The notes under the pieces: model-generated
The model's database searches: none
What the model was told of the DNA's origin: nothing
Seen by the model: only the letters and a program-made list of their open reading frames with translations
Program-made: the position numbers and the translations under genes
In this document: one piece after another, positions 29,283-37,054 of the stretch
Layout of the letters: each line of letters opens with the position of its first letter
How positions within the stretch are numbered: position 1 is the first letter of the stretch
From: JAKOQB01 sp036824465
GTDB lineage: Bacteria; Pseudomonadota; Gammaproteobacteria; Burkholderiales; Burkholderiaceae_F
DNA length: 41,288 bases
Assembly: GCA_036824465.1 (NCBI GenBank)
Contig: DAITAC010000029.1
Coordinates: forward strand, 1-41,288
Reading direction: 5' to 3'

Positions 29283-30029
29283 ATGCTGCTGATTCCCGCC
29301 ATCGACCTGAAAGACGGCAAGTGCGTTCGCCTGCGCCAGGGCGATATGAAGGACGTCACCGTGTTCTCGGAAGACCCGGTCGCGATGGCCCGGCACTGGC
29401 TCGAACAAGGGGCGCGGCGCCTGCACATCGTCGATCTGAACGGCGCGCGCACGGGACGCCCGGTCAACGAAGGCGTGATCAAGCGAATCGTCAAGGCGGT
29501 CGGCGAAGACGTGCCGGTGCAACTGGGCGGCGGTATCCGCGACATGGACACGATCGAACGCTATATCGATGATGGCGTGCGCTACGTCGTGATCGGCACC
29601 GCCGCGGTCAAGAATCCCGGCTACCTCCACGACGCCTGCAGCGCATTCGGCGGCCATGTGATCGTGGCCCTGGACGCCAAAGGAGGCAAGGTGATGACCG
29701 ATGGCTGGAGCAAGCTGACCGGCCACGACGTGATCGACCTGGCAAAGAAGTTCGAGGATTACGGGGTCGATGCGATCCTGTACACCGACATCGGTCGCGA
29801 CGGGATGCTCTCCGGCGTCAACATCGAGGCGACGGTCGAGCTCGCGCGCGCGGTCAAGATTCCGGTGATCGCCAGCGGTGGCGTCGCCGGCATGGCAGAC
29901 ATCGAGCAGTTGTGCACCGTCGAAGACGAAGGTATCGAGGCCGCGATACTGGGCCGCGCGCTTTACGAAGGCACGCTCGATTTCAAGACCGCGCAGACGC
30001 GCGCGGATGCGCTCAGAGAGGACGGCTGA
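29283..30029 (+). CDS. hisA: ProFAR isomerase (1-(5-phosphoribosyl)-5-[(5-phosphoribosylamino)methylideneamino]imidazole-4-carboxamide isomerase)
   Basis: TIM-barrel isomerase of the fourth step of histidine synthesis, 248 residues. Catalytic aspartates are D8 (LLIPAIDLK) and D131 (ALDAKGGK). Phosphate-binding loops are GGGIRD and the second-half ASGGVAGMADI. It ends facing the inverted cytochrome c gene, which separates it from hisF although hisA and hisF are normally adjacent. Confidence 0.96.
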   Translation: MLLIPAIDLKDGKCVRLRQGDMKDVTVFSEDPVAMARHWLEQGARRLHIVDLNGARTGRPVNEGVIKRIVKAVGEDVPVQLGGGIRDMDTIERYIDDGVRYVVIGTAAVKNPGYLHDACSAFGGHVIVALDAKGGKVMTDGWSKLTGHDVIDLAKKFEDYGVDAILYTDIGRDGMLSGVNIEATVELARAVKIPVIASGGVAGMADIEQLCTVEDEGIEAAILGRALYEGTLDFKTAQTRADALREDG

Positions 30030-30113
30030 CCCCGCCCGGGCCCGTTGTCGCGCATACGCCGCGGACCAGTACGTGCGCCGGCGGACGAACGCACCCGGAA
30101 TCTCGTCAGCGCC

Positions 30114-30542
30114 TCACTTCACCTGCAACCGGGCGACGTAGTCGAGCAGGGCGGCGACGCGGTTGCGCACATAGACTTCCGGATCGTACGGAACGTCCAT
30201 GTAATCACCAGCCGCTTTCGCGAGATAGTCCGCGCCCCAGATCGGCATATCGCGTGGCCCATGCAGTGCGACTGCCTGCCGCCCGTCGATTACTTCATAC
30301 AGCCGCTGGTACGGAAACACGCCGCCGTTCTTCTTCGCGACGGCCGACAGGTCCGACGAACTCTTGGTCAGGTACGAGTTGTAAGGCCCGTCACCGTGAC
30401 CCTTGGTCCCGTGGCACCCGGCGCAGTTCGAATCGTATTCCCGCTTGCCGAAGTCGGATTTCCCCTGCGCCAGTGCAGCGCTGGTCGCGCAAAGCAGTGA
30501 CAGTCCAACAAGCGCGGCGGTGATAAGAGGAGAACGTTTCAT
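30114..30542 (-). CDS. small periplasmic cytochrome c, paralogue 3 (inverted within the his cluster)
   Basis: Monohaem cytochrome c of 142 residues with signal peptide MKRSPLITAALVGLSLLCAT...ALA, haem motif CAGCH and likely distal Met in PRDMPIWGADY. GGAGG (plus-strand 30549-30553) lies six bases before the ATG at 30542. It is homologous over its full length to the genes at 12253 and 12793, closest to 12793 (shared VPYDPEVY). It is oriented against the surrounding histidine genes, with its own upstream region, so it should be expressed separately. Physiological role unknown. Confidence 0.88.
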   Translation of the reverse strand: MKRSPLITAALVGLSLLCATSAALAQGKSDFGKREYDSNCAGCHGTKGHGDGPYNSYLTKSSSDLSAVAKKNGGVFPYQRLYEVIDGRQAVALHGPRDMPIWGADYLAKAAGDYMDVPYDPEVYVRNRVAALLDYVARLQVK

Positions 30543-30839
30543 TTGCAGCCTCCTGACGCCATTGCCGAGAGCGCTGGCGGGCTCCTCCCGCCGGCGGGAA
30601 GGCCATCTCATCACTCCTTCCACTTGCAGATTGGCCCGCTCGGTTTCTGACAACTTGACCGCGGTCAGCCGGGGTGACGAAGTCGCCCGGACGCCTCGGG
30701 TGCCATGTCCGTTCGGCGAGACGCGTCGCGCGTGGCGACCTGCTCGCTTTGGCGGGCTCCGAATAAATGCGTCGGCTAACCAAATCAGCAGTGTGGCTTC
30801 GGGCTCGGTATCCTTGAGCCCGAATTGCGGCCAAGCGCC
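30543..30839. promoter_or_regulatory. divergent region between cytochrome c and hisF, with a 9-bp hairpin
   Basis: Because the inverted cytochrome gene cuts the histidine genes, hisF-I-E need read-through or a promoter here. I see no convincing -35/-10 pair. TTCGGGCTC (30798-30806) pairs perfectly with GAGCCCGAA (30816-30824) around a nine-base loop, ending 15 bases before the hisF ATG. It could be a leader hairpin of hisF. The rest shows nothing I can name. Confidence 0.35.
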
Positions 30840-31613
30840 ATGCTCGCCAAACGCATCATTCCCTGCCTCGACGTGACCGCCGGCCGTGTGGTCAAGGGGG
30901 TCAATTTCGTCCAGTTGCGCGATGCCGGCGATCCGGTCGAAATCGCGCGGCGCTATGACGAGCAGGGCGCCGACGAGCTGACGTTCCTCGACATCACGGC
31001 GAGCTCGGATCAGCGCGACATCATCCTGCATGTCATCGAGTCGGTCGCCGAGCAGGTATTCATTCCACTCACGGTCGGCGGCGGCGTGCGCAAGGTTGAG
31101 GACGTGCGCCGCCTTCTCAATGCCGGTGCCGACAAGATTTCGATCAACACCGCCGCAGTGCAGGATCCGCAGCTTGTCGCCGAGGCGACCGCGCGCTTCG
31201 GATCGCAGTGCATTGTCGTGGCGATCGACGCGCGGCGTCGCCAGGCGCATGACGCCTCGAAAGGCTGGGAGGTGTTCACCCACGGCGGCCGGACGCCCAC
31301 CGGGCTGGACGCAGTCGGCTGGGCGCGCAGGGTGAGCGACCTGGGCGCCGGTGAAGTCCTGCTGACCAGCATGGACCGCGACGGCACCAAACTCGGTTTC
31401 GACCTCGAGCTCACACGCGCGGTCTGTGACGCGGTGCCGATTCCGGTGATTGCCTCCGGCGGCGTGGGCACCTTGCAGCATATGGCCGATGGGATCACCC
31501 GCGGCGGCGCCGATGCAGTCCTGGCGGCATCGATCTTCCACTACGGTGAATTCACGGTGCGGCAGGCCAAGCAGTTCATGGCGGCGCAGGGCATTGCGAT
31601 GAGGCTTTCATGA
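30840..31613 (+). CDS. hisF: imidazole glycerol phosphate synthase, cyclase subunit
   Basis: TIM-barrel subunit that uses HisH-derived ammonia to make imidazole glycerol phosphate and AICAR. The 257-residue protein has catalytic D11 (RIIPCLDV) and D130 (VAIDARR), and phosphate loops GGGVR and ASGGVGT. The ATG at 30840 starts exactly at the conserved N-terminus; a TTG five codons upstream is open but is less likely. Seventy-nine bases separate it from hisI. Confidence 0.97.
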   Translation: MLAKRIIPCLDVTAGRVVKGVNFVQLRDAGDPVEIARRYDEQGADELTFLDITASSDQRDIILHVIESVAEQVFIPLTVGGGVRKVEDVRRLLNAGADKISINTAAVQDPQLVAEATARFGSQCIVVAIDARRRQAHDASKGWEVFTHGGRTPTGLDAVGWARRVSDLGAGEVLLTSMDRDGTKLGFDLELTRAVCDAVPIPVIASGGVGTLQHMADGITRGGADAVLAASIFHYGEFTVRQAKQFMAAQGIAMRLS

Positions 31614-31692
31614 GCATGCCGGCTCGCCCCACGGCAGTCCCGAGCGCCACCGAACGGCGCGAATCCCTGGCGTGCATCGACGAGGTCGCCCA

Positions 31693-32076
31693 ATGAACTG
31701 GCTGGACGACGTCGTCTTTGACGAGCGCGACCTGGTGACCGTGATCGCGCAGGACGCCGCCAGCGGGCGCGTGCTGATGGTCGCGTGGGCGAACCGCGAG
31801 GCGCTCGCCGAAACGGCTTCGACCGGCCAAGCGGTGTATTACTCACGTTCCCGGGCGAAGCTATGGCGCAAGGGCGAGGAATCGGGCCATCGGCAGCAAG
31901 TGAAGGAGATGCGCCTCGACTGCGACGGCGATGTCATCCTCTACCGGGTCGAGCAGGGCGGCGGCATCGCCTGCCATACTGGCCGCGAGAGCTGCTTCTT
32001 CCGCAGGCTTGACGGGGACTCCTGGCGCACGGTCGATCCGGTACTGAAGGACCCCGACCTCATCTACCGCAAATGA
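31693..32076 (+). CDS. hisI: phosphoribosyl-AMP cyclohydrolase
   Basis: Zinc- and magnesium-dependent enzyme of the third histidine step, 127 residues. It is a stand-alone cyclohydrolase, with HisE encoded separately. Zn cysteines are visible in LDCDGD and GIACHTGRESCFF. YYSRSRAKLWRKGEESGH is the standard substrate region. The ATG at 31693 fits the conserved N-terminus. Its stop overlaps the hisE start (ATGA at 32073-32076). Confidence 0.96.
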   Translation: MNWLDDVVFDERDLVTVIAQDAASGRVLMVAWANREALAETASTGQAVYYSRSRAKLWRKGEESGHRQQVKEMRLDCDGDVILYRVEQGGGIACHTGRESCFFRRLDGDSWRTVDPVLKDPDLIYRK

Positions 32077-32408
32077 ACGACGAAACACTGCGCAAACTCG
32101 CCGACATCATCGAATCGCGCAAGGGCGGCGATCCGGACAAGTCGTATGTCGCGCGCCTGTTTGCGGGCGCGCCGGACTCGATCCTGAAGAAGATTGGCGA
32201 GGAGGCGACCGAGACCGTGATGGCGGTGAAGGACGGCCTGCCGGACCGCATCGTTGCCGAAACCGCCGACCTCTGGTTTCATTGCCTGGTCATGCTGGCG
32301 CACCATGGCCTGCGCCCCGAACAGGTCCTGGCCGAACTCGATCGCCGTGCCGGAACGTCCGGGCTGGAAGAGAAAGCGGCGCGCAAAGCCCGCGCCCGCG
32401 ACGCCTGA
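32073..32408 (+). CDS. hisE: phosphoribosyl-ATP pyrophosphatase
   Basis: Removes pyrophosphate from phosphoribosyl-ATP, the second histidine step. It has 111 residues of the MazG-like all-alpha type with the metal-binding KKIGEEATETVMAVKDG and the later VAETADLWFHCLVML. It overlaps hisI by four bases. It is the last histidine gene here; the gap to the HIT gene is filled by a GGCAGT-type repeat. Confidence 0.95.
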   Translation: MNDETLRKLADIIESRKGGDPDKSYVARLFAGAPDSILKKIGEEATETVMAVKDGLPDRIVAETADLWFHCLVMLAHHGLRPEQVLAELDRRAGTSGLEEKAARKARARDA

Positions 32409-32421
32409 CGCCGACGCCTGT

Positions 32422-32447
32422 CAGCCGACTGCCAACTCCCAACTGCC
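32422..32447. repeat. GGCAGT heptamer repeat between hisE and the HIT gene
   Basis: On the plus strand it reads CAGCCGACTGCCAACTCCC then AACTGCC; the complement is a GGCAGTT/GGCAGTC array. It ends three bases before the HIT gene ATG, so no Shine-Dalgarno sequence is left for that gene. The same motif lies at 10401-10417 and 40656-40738. Confidence 0.55.
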
Positions 32448-32450
32448 CTT

Positions 32451-32798
32451 ATGACGCACGATCCGAACTGCATCTTCTGCCGAATTGCCAAAGGCGAACT
32501 GCCCGCCAAGAAGGTTTACGAGGACGACGACTTCGTCGTCTTCCCCGACATCCATCCTGCCGCACCGGTACATCTGCTGATGGTGCCGAGGGAACACTTC
32601 GCGACGCTCGCGGACGCAGACGAGAAACATGAAAAGCTGTTGGGTAGAATGTTGCTCCTCGCACCGCGGCTGGCACGAGAACAGGGCGCCACGAATGGAT
32701 ACCGTGTCGTCATCAATAATGGCCCGGACGGCGGGCAAGAGGTCTATCACTTGCACGTGCACGTGCTGGGCGGCGCCCGGCCGTGGAAACGTCTGTAG
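32451..32798 (+). CDS. hinT: HIT-family nucleotide-binding hydrolase (HinT-like)
   Basis: Histidine-triad protein of 115 residues. The active site is H100-L-H102-V-H104 in YHLHVHVLGG, and C7/C10 (NCIFC) match the N-terminal cysteines of the group. HinT proteins hydrolyse adenosine phosphoramidates; the natural substrate in bacteria is unclear. No ribosome-binding site precedes the ATG, because a repeat reaches to three bases before it. tatA follows after nine bases. Confidence 0.93.
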   Translation: MTHDPNCIFCRIAKGELPAKKVYEDDDFVVFPDIHPAAPVHLLMVPREHFATLADADEKHEKLLGRMLLLAPRLAREQGATNGYRVVINNGPDGGQEVYHLHVHVLGGARPWKRL

Positions 32799-32807
32799 GA
32801 GCTGACA

Positions 32808-33044
32808 ATGGGTTCGTTCTCGATTTGGCACTGGTTGATCGTCTTGCTGGTCATCGTGCTGGTGTTTGGTACCAGCAAGCTGAAGAACATCGGCAAGGAT
32901 CTCGGCGGCGCGATCAAGGGCTTCAAGGAAGGCATGGCCGAGGGCAATGCCGAAGCTTCCAAGCCCGCGGCGAAGGTCGAAGAGAGCAAGCAGGTCGGTG
33001 GTCAGACCATCGACGTGCAGGCCAAGGAAAAGTCGTCTTCCTGA
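32808..33044 (+). CDS. tatA: Sec-independent protein translocase TatA
   Basis: Pore-forming subunit of the twin-arginine export system, 78 residues. It has one N-terminal transmembrane helix (FSIWHWLIVLLVIVLVFG), the hinge FGTSKL and an amphipathic helix KNIGKDLGGAIKGFKEGM, then a charged tail. GGAG lies just upstream of the ATG. It starts the tatA-B-C run. Confidence 0.95.
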   Translation: MGSFSIWHWLIVLLVIVLVFGTSKLKNIGKDLGGAIKGFKEGMAEGNAEASKPAAKVEESKQVGGQTIDVQAKEKSSS

Positions 33045-33128
33045 TCGACTCCGATCGATTGCGCGGGCGAGCGTGACGGGCAGCGGGCCACGTCACTCGT
33101 TATCTGCTGACCCGCGCGGTATCCATCC

Positions 33129-33632
33129 ATGTTCGATTTCAGCTTCGGTGAACTGGCGGTCATCGGCTCCGTGGCGCTCATCGTCCTCGGCCCTGAGCGA
33201 TTGCCCAAGGTTGCGCGCACTGTGGGCGACTGGCTCGGCAAGGCGCAGCGTTACGTCAGCCAGGTCAAGTCGGACATCAATCGCGAGATCGAACTTTCGG
33301 AACTCAAGAAACTGCAGGAGGAAGCGCGCACTGCCGCGCAATCGGTGCAGTCCGCGGTGCAGGGCGCCGAAGCGGACTTGAACAAGGCCGCGAGCGACAT
33401 CAGCGCGTCCACTGAAGCGGCATCGTCCACCGACTATTCGTGGGAAGGTGCGGGCGAGAGCTGGCAGCGCCAGACCTTTCCCAAGCGCTACAAGCCCGGT
33501 CCGTCGGTTGATGAACTCGCGGAAGAAATCGCGCGACTCAAACGCGAACTCGCGCGGCCGGACGCATACGCGGGGACCCGGCGCAAGTACGCGCCGCGGG
33601 GTCGCGTCAATCGCCCGCGCATTCGCCGATGA
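33129..33632 (+). CDS. tatB: Sec-independent protein translocase TatB
   Basis: Part of the TatBC receptor that binds twin-arginine signals. The 167-residue protein starts MFDFSFGELAVIGSVALIVLGPERLP, the diagnostic TatB N-terminus, followed by a long amphipathic and coiled-coil region and a basic C-terminus. Its stop overlaps the tatC ATG by four bases (33629-33632). Confidence 0.95.
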   Translation: MFDFSFGELAVIGSVALIVLGPERLPKVARTVGDWLGKAQRYVSQVKSDINREIELSELKKLQEEARTAAQSVQSAVQGAEADLNKAASDISASTEAASSTDYSWEGAGESWQRQTFPKRYKPGPSVDELAEEIARLKRELARPDAYAGTRRKYAPRGRVNRPRIRR

Positions 33633-34411
33633 GCACACCCCCTCCGGCGCCGGAAGCGCCCGATCAGGAACAAAGCTTCCTGTCGCACCTGATCGAATTG
33701 CGCCAGCGCCTGGTGCGGGCAGCGTTTGCGGTGGTGATTGTCTTCCTCGCGCTGACGCCGTTCATGAAGCAGATCTTCGAACTGCTGTCGGAACCGATGA
33801 TGATGGCCTTGCCGGCCGGCACCAAGCTGCTCGCCACCGGCGTGATCACGCCCTTCCTGGTGCCGCTGAAAGTCACGCTGTTTTCGGCCTTTCTGATCGC
33901 GTTGCCGTACGTGCTTTATCAGGCGTGGGCATTTGTTGCGCCAGGCCTGTACCAGCACGAGAAGAAGCTCGCAGCGCCGGTCATCATCACCAGCGTTCTG
34001 ATGTTCGCGCTCGGCGTGGCGTACTGCTATTTCATCGTGTTCGGCGTCGTGTTCCGCTTCATCGCTGGATTTGCGCCTTCGACGGTCAATGTGGCGCCGG
34101 ATATCGAGGCGTATTTCAGTTTCGTGATGACGATGTTCCTCGCTTTTGGGGTGGCATTTGAAATGCCGATCGCGGTCGTGCTGCTGATACGTTTCGGCAT
34201 CGCCTCGGTCGAAAAGCTCAGGCAGGCACGGCCGTATGTGATCGTCGGCGCATTCATCGTTGCCGCGATCTTCACGCCGCCCGACGTGCTGTCGCAGTTG
34301 CTGCTGGCTGTGCCGCTGTGCTTGCTGTACGAACTCGGCCTTCAATGCGGCCGGTTTGTCACGCCGCGCGGTGAGGCAGAACAAGCGGCGACCGAAAGCA
34401 GTTCTTCCTGA
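33629..34411 (+). CDS. tatC: Sec-independent protein translocase TatC
   Basis: Six-helix membrane protein that recognises the twin-arginine motif. In the 260 residues the N-terminal SFLSHLIELRQRLVRA is the signal-binding signature, and the loop PGLYQHEKK and the FGVAFEMPI stretch are also typical. It is coupled to tatB by overlap. The Rieske gene petA, a probable Tat substrate, is 2.6 kb downstream. Confidence 0.96.
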   Translation: MSTPPPAPEAPDQEQSFLSHLIELRQRLVRAAFAVVIVFLALTPFMKQIFELLSEPMMMALPAGTKLLATGVITPFLVPLKVTLFSAFLIALPYVLYQAWAFVAPGLYQHEKKLAAPVIITSVLMFALGVAYCYFIVFGVVFRFIAGFAPSTVNVAPDIEAYFSFVMTMFLAFGVAFEMPIAVVLLIRFGIASVEKLRQARPYVIVGAFIVAAIFTPPDVLSQLLLAVPLCLLYELGLQCGRFVTPRGEAEQAATESSSS

Positions 34412-34448
34412 ACTGTCAGATCGCAGCCGCCCGCGCGACCAAGCACGC

Positions 34449-35114
34449 ATGAGGACAGCTCAAATTGTGTTCGCACTCCTCGTGCTGATCGGGGCGAGTG
34501 CGTTCGCGCAAAGGCTTCAGATCGTGCCGGACGACGATGTCGATCTGGCTCGCGGCTGGGCCGCATATCAGGCGGCCGATCGGATCAAGGCGCTCACCCA
34601 CTTCCGGAAGGCGGCTGAACGCAACCAGCGCGTCGCGCAGTTCAACCTCGCCGTAATGCTCGTCAATGGCGACGGCACGCGCGCTGACCCGCGGGAGGGC
34701 GTGGTCTGGCTGCGCAAGGCGGCAGAAAACGGTCTGGCGCGGGCTCAGTATTCGCTCGCCGTGATGTATGACCGCGGCGAGAACGTCGGCAAGTCGCCCG
34801 CTGACGCGACAACCTGGTACCTCAAGGCTGCCGAGCAGGGCTGGCGTGATGCGCAGGTCAGCGCGGCCACGCAGTTCTTTCTTGGCCGCGGCGCGCCCAG
34901 GGATTACCGACAGGCCGCCAAATGGTACGAGCGCGCAGCGGAGCAGGGGGACGAAGGCGCCTGCTACATCATTGCCAGCATGTACGAGAACGGCGACGGC
35001 GTCGTTAAGAGTCTCGAACGCGCCGTCTACTGGTATGTGCAGGCGGCGGCGCACGGCGACGAGGTTGCAAAGGTCAAGGCGCGCGAACTGGCGGCGCGCA
35101 TCAGGGCGAACTAA
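34449..35114 (+). CDS. exported Sel1-repeat (SLR) protein
   Basis: Predicted periplasmic protein of 221 residues with a Sec signal peptide (VFALLVLIGASAFAQ) and about five Sel1-like repeats of 35-38 residues, for example AAENGLARAQYSLAVMYDRG and AAEQGDEGACYIIASMYENG. Such repeats form alpha-solenoids that bind other proteins. The specific partner is unknown. The ATG at 34449 lies 37 bases after tatC. Its TAA is only two bases from the stop of the converging protease gene. Confidence 0.88.
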   Translation: MRTAQIVFALLVLIGASAFAQRLQIVPDDDVDLARGWAAYQAADRIKALTHFRKAAERNQRVAQFNLAVMLVNGDGTRADPREGVVWLRKAAENGLARAQYSLAVMYDRGENVGKSPADATTWYLKAAEQGWRDAQVSAATQFFLGRGAPRDYRQAAKWYERAAEQGDEGACYIIASMYENGDGVVKSLERAVYWYVQAAAHGDEVAKVKARELAARIRAN

Positions 35115-35116
35115 GC

Positions 35117-36283
35117 CTACTTCCGCTCCTGTGGAATCGGTCGTTCGCCGACGGTCACATCGAGATCGACCTCGCGGCCGGCCCGCAGGACCTTGACCTT
35201 GGCAACGCTGCCGGGCGCAAGCTGCGCAATCTGATTCAGCATCCCGGGCGTGTCGCGCACGCTGACGTTGTTGATCGACAGCATCACGTCACCCGGTTCC
35301 ATGCCGGCGCGGCCCGCGGGGGCGCTGCGCTGGACGCCGCGCACCACCACGCCCTCGTTGCGCGCGAGTTTCAGTGCTTCCACCAGTTCGGGCGTGATGT
35401 CGACCGGCTCGATGCCGAAATATCCGCGCACGACCTTCCCCGATTTGATCAACTGTTCCATCACCTGGGTGACGATCGTCGACGGTATCGCAAACCCAAT
35501 GCCGATTGAGCCGCCGCTGCGCGAGTAGATTGCCGAGTTGATACCTACCAGGTTGCCGTTGCTGTCCACCAGCGCGCCGCCGGAATTGCCCTGGTTGATC
35601 GCCGCATCGGTCTGGATAAAATTTTCAAAGCGATTGATGCCGAGATTGTTGCGTCCGAGTGCGGAGACAATGCCCATCGTCACCGTCTGGCCCACATCAA
35701 AGGGATTGCCGATTGCGAGCACGACATCGCCGACCGACAGCACCTCCGCGCGGCCGAAAGTGATGACGGGCAGCTTCGGCGCATCGATCCGCAGCACCGC
35801 CAGATCGGTCTCGGGGTCGGCACCGATCAGTTTTGCGTCGAAGCGGCGACCATCAGCGAGCGCAATCGCAATCTCGTCGGCTGCCTGCACCACGTGGTGG
35901 TTGGTCAGGATGTAGCCGTCGGCCGACGCGATGACGCCCGAACCCAGGCTCGAAATCCGCTCTGACTGGCCGCGCCCCCGATCGCCAAAGAAACGTTCGA
36001 ACAGCGGATCGTCGATGGCCGGCGTGTGGCGGATCTCTTTCGTCGTGTAGACGCTGACGACGGCCGGCATTGCCCGCTTGGCGGCATCCGAATACGAACT
36101 GGCCAGCCCGGCGCGGCCCGGCGGGCTGGCGACCTGCTGGATCGACACCTCGCGCACCATCGGCGTGGAAACCTGCAATGGCGTGCGTCGCAGCCATTCG
36201 GGTTTCAGCGTGGTGACGATGAAAAGCACAGCGAGGCCGACGGTGGTCGCCTGCGCGAACACCAGCCAGAGGCGGCGGAGCAT
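35117..36283 (-). CDS. membrane-anchored trypsin-like serine protease with one PDZ domain
   Basis: HtrA/Do-family protease of 388 residues. One N-terminal hydrophobic segment (about 6-25) should anchor it in the inner membrane with the protease in the periplasm. The triad is H130 (TNHHVV), D160 (ETDLAV) and S234 (GNSGGAL). A single PDZ domain follows (about 280-375). One PDZ plus a membrane anchor resembles DegS/AlgW rather than DegP, so a role in envelope stress signalling is possible. It lies downstream of mscL on the minus strand and converges on the Sel1 gene. Confidence 0.93.
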   Translation of the reverse strand: MLRRLWLVFAQATTVGLAVLFIVTTLKPEWLRRTPLQVSTPMVREVSIQQVASPPGRAGLASSYSDAAKRAMPAVVSVYTTKEIRHTPAIDDPLFERFFGDRGRGQSERISSLGSGVIASADGYILTNHHVVQAADEIAIALADGRRFDAKLIGADPETDLAVLRIDAPKLPVITFGRAEVLSVGDVVLAIGNPFDVGQTVTMGIVSALGRNNLGINRFENFIQTDAAINQGNSGGALVDSNGNLVGINSAIYSRSGGSIGIGFAIPSTIVTQVMEQLIKSGKVVRGYFGIEPVDITPELVEALKLARNEGVVVRGVQRSAPAGRAGMEPGDVMLSINNVSVRDTPGMLNQIAQLAPGSVAKVKVLRAGREVDLDVTVGERPIPQERK

Positions 36284-36316
36284 GCGAAAAGGCAGTCCTC
36301 AGATCGAAGAGAAAGG

Positions 36317-36322
36317 ATTGTA
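36317..36322 (-). promoter_or_regulatory. candidate -10 box of the protease gene
   Basis: The minus strand reads TACAAT here, preceded by GA, 33 bases before the protease ATG at 36283. It matches the -10 consensus at five of six positions. I see no good -35 hexamer at the expected distance. Confidence 0.3.
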
Positions 36323-36401
36323 TCGGCGCGGTGCGGCCGAGCCGGGCGGTGCGCCAGAACAAGACCGGGCGCATAGCGCCCCGTCGGCGGCGAATTGACT
36401 G

Positions 36402-36824
36402 CTATTTCTTCCTTACCGCGTCGCGGATTTCACGCAGGAGGACGACGTCTTCCGATGGCGCGGCGGGCGGCGCCGGCGGTGCCTCGCGCTTCATCTTGTT
36501 CATCGCCTTGACCATCCAGAAGATGATGAACGCCAGAATGATGAAGTTGATCGAAACCGTCACGAAGCTTCCCCACGCAAACACCGTCCCCACTTTCTGC
36601 GCGTCGGCCAGCGTGGCTCCGGCCGGCACATTGCCGGACAGAACCCAGTACTTGTTGGAGAAGTCGATCTGCCCACCAGCGATGAAGTTGACGATCGGCA
36701 TGATCACGTCCTTCACCAGCGAGTCGACGATCTTGCCGAACGCGGCGCCGATGATCACGCCGACCGCCAGATCCATCACGTTGCCCTTGAGGGCAAACTC
36801 ACGAAACTCACTTCCAATGCTCAT
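36402..36824 (-). CDS. mscL: large-conductance mechanosensitive channel
   Basis: Inner-membrane emergency valve that opens on osmotic downshock. The 140-residue protein begins SIGSEFREFALKGNVMDLAVGVIIGAAFGKIVDSLVKDVIMP, the MscL signature, has two transmembrane helices and ends in the cytoplasmic helix (VLLREIRDAVRKK) after a Pro/Ala linker. The start at 36824 is supported by GGGAGGAG on the minus strand just upstream. It is divergent from petA. Confidence 0.96.
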   Translation of the reverse strand: MSIGSEFREFALKGNVMDLAVGVIIGAAFGKIVDSLVKDVIMPIVNFIAGGQIDFSNKYWVLSGNVPAGATLADAQKVGTVFAWGSFVTVSINFIILAFIIFWMVKAMNKMKREAPPAPPAAPSEDVVLLREIRDAVRKK

Positions 36825-36876
36825 TCTTTGAACTCCTCCCGAAAGCCGCCGGTCTGGACGGGCCAGCGGCAGAGTG

Positions 36877-36882
36877 ATTATC
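36877..36882 (-). promoter_or_regulatory. mscL: candidate -10 box of mscL
   Basis: The minus strand reads GATAAT, five of six matches to the -10 consensus, about 50 bases before the mscL ATG. No clear -35 element is present. Confidence 0.3.
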
Positions 36883-36952
36883 GCCCGCAGGTTTTCCGCC
36901 GAAGCGTCCGCGATCGCCTGAGGTGGCGATGCGCCGATTCGGTCTTGTGTGG

Positions 36953-36998
36953 TTGACATACCGGTCTGCCAGGACAACGCGACCGTATACGGTAAAAT
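36953..36998 (+). promoter_or_regulatory. petA upstream region with a 12-bp palindrome and -10-like box
   Basis: A perfect TTGACA lies at 36953-36958, but the best -10-like box, TAAAAT at 36993-36998, is 34 bases away, so they cannot form one standard promoter. ACCGTATACGGT at 36982-36993 is a perfect 12-bp palindrome that touches TAAAAT by its last base. A repressor bound there would cover the -10 region. Downstream the leader to the petA ATG is about 50 bases. Confidence 0.4.
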
Positions 36999-37054
36999 CC
37001 CGCGCCGCGCGCGGTTTGCGCCCGCTTTTCCCGTCCTCCTTCGCAAAGAATCCC

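Noticed and set aside
30543..31541. Long N-terminal extension of the inverted cytochrome c
   Set aside because: The upstream frame is antisense to hisF; the signal peptide and GGAGG ribosome-binding site fix the start at 30542.
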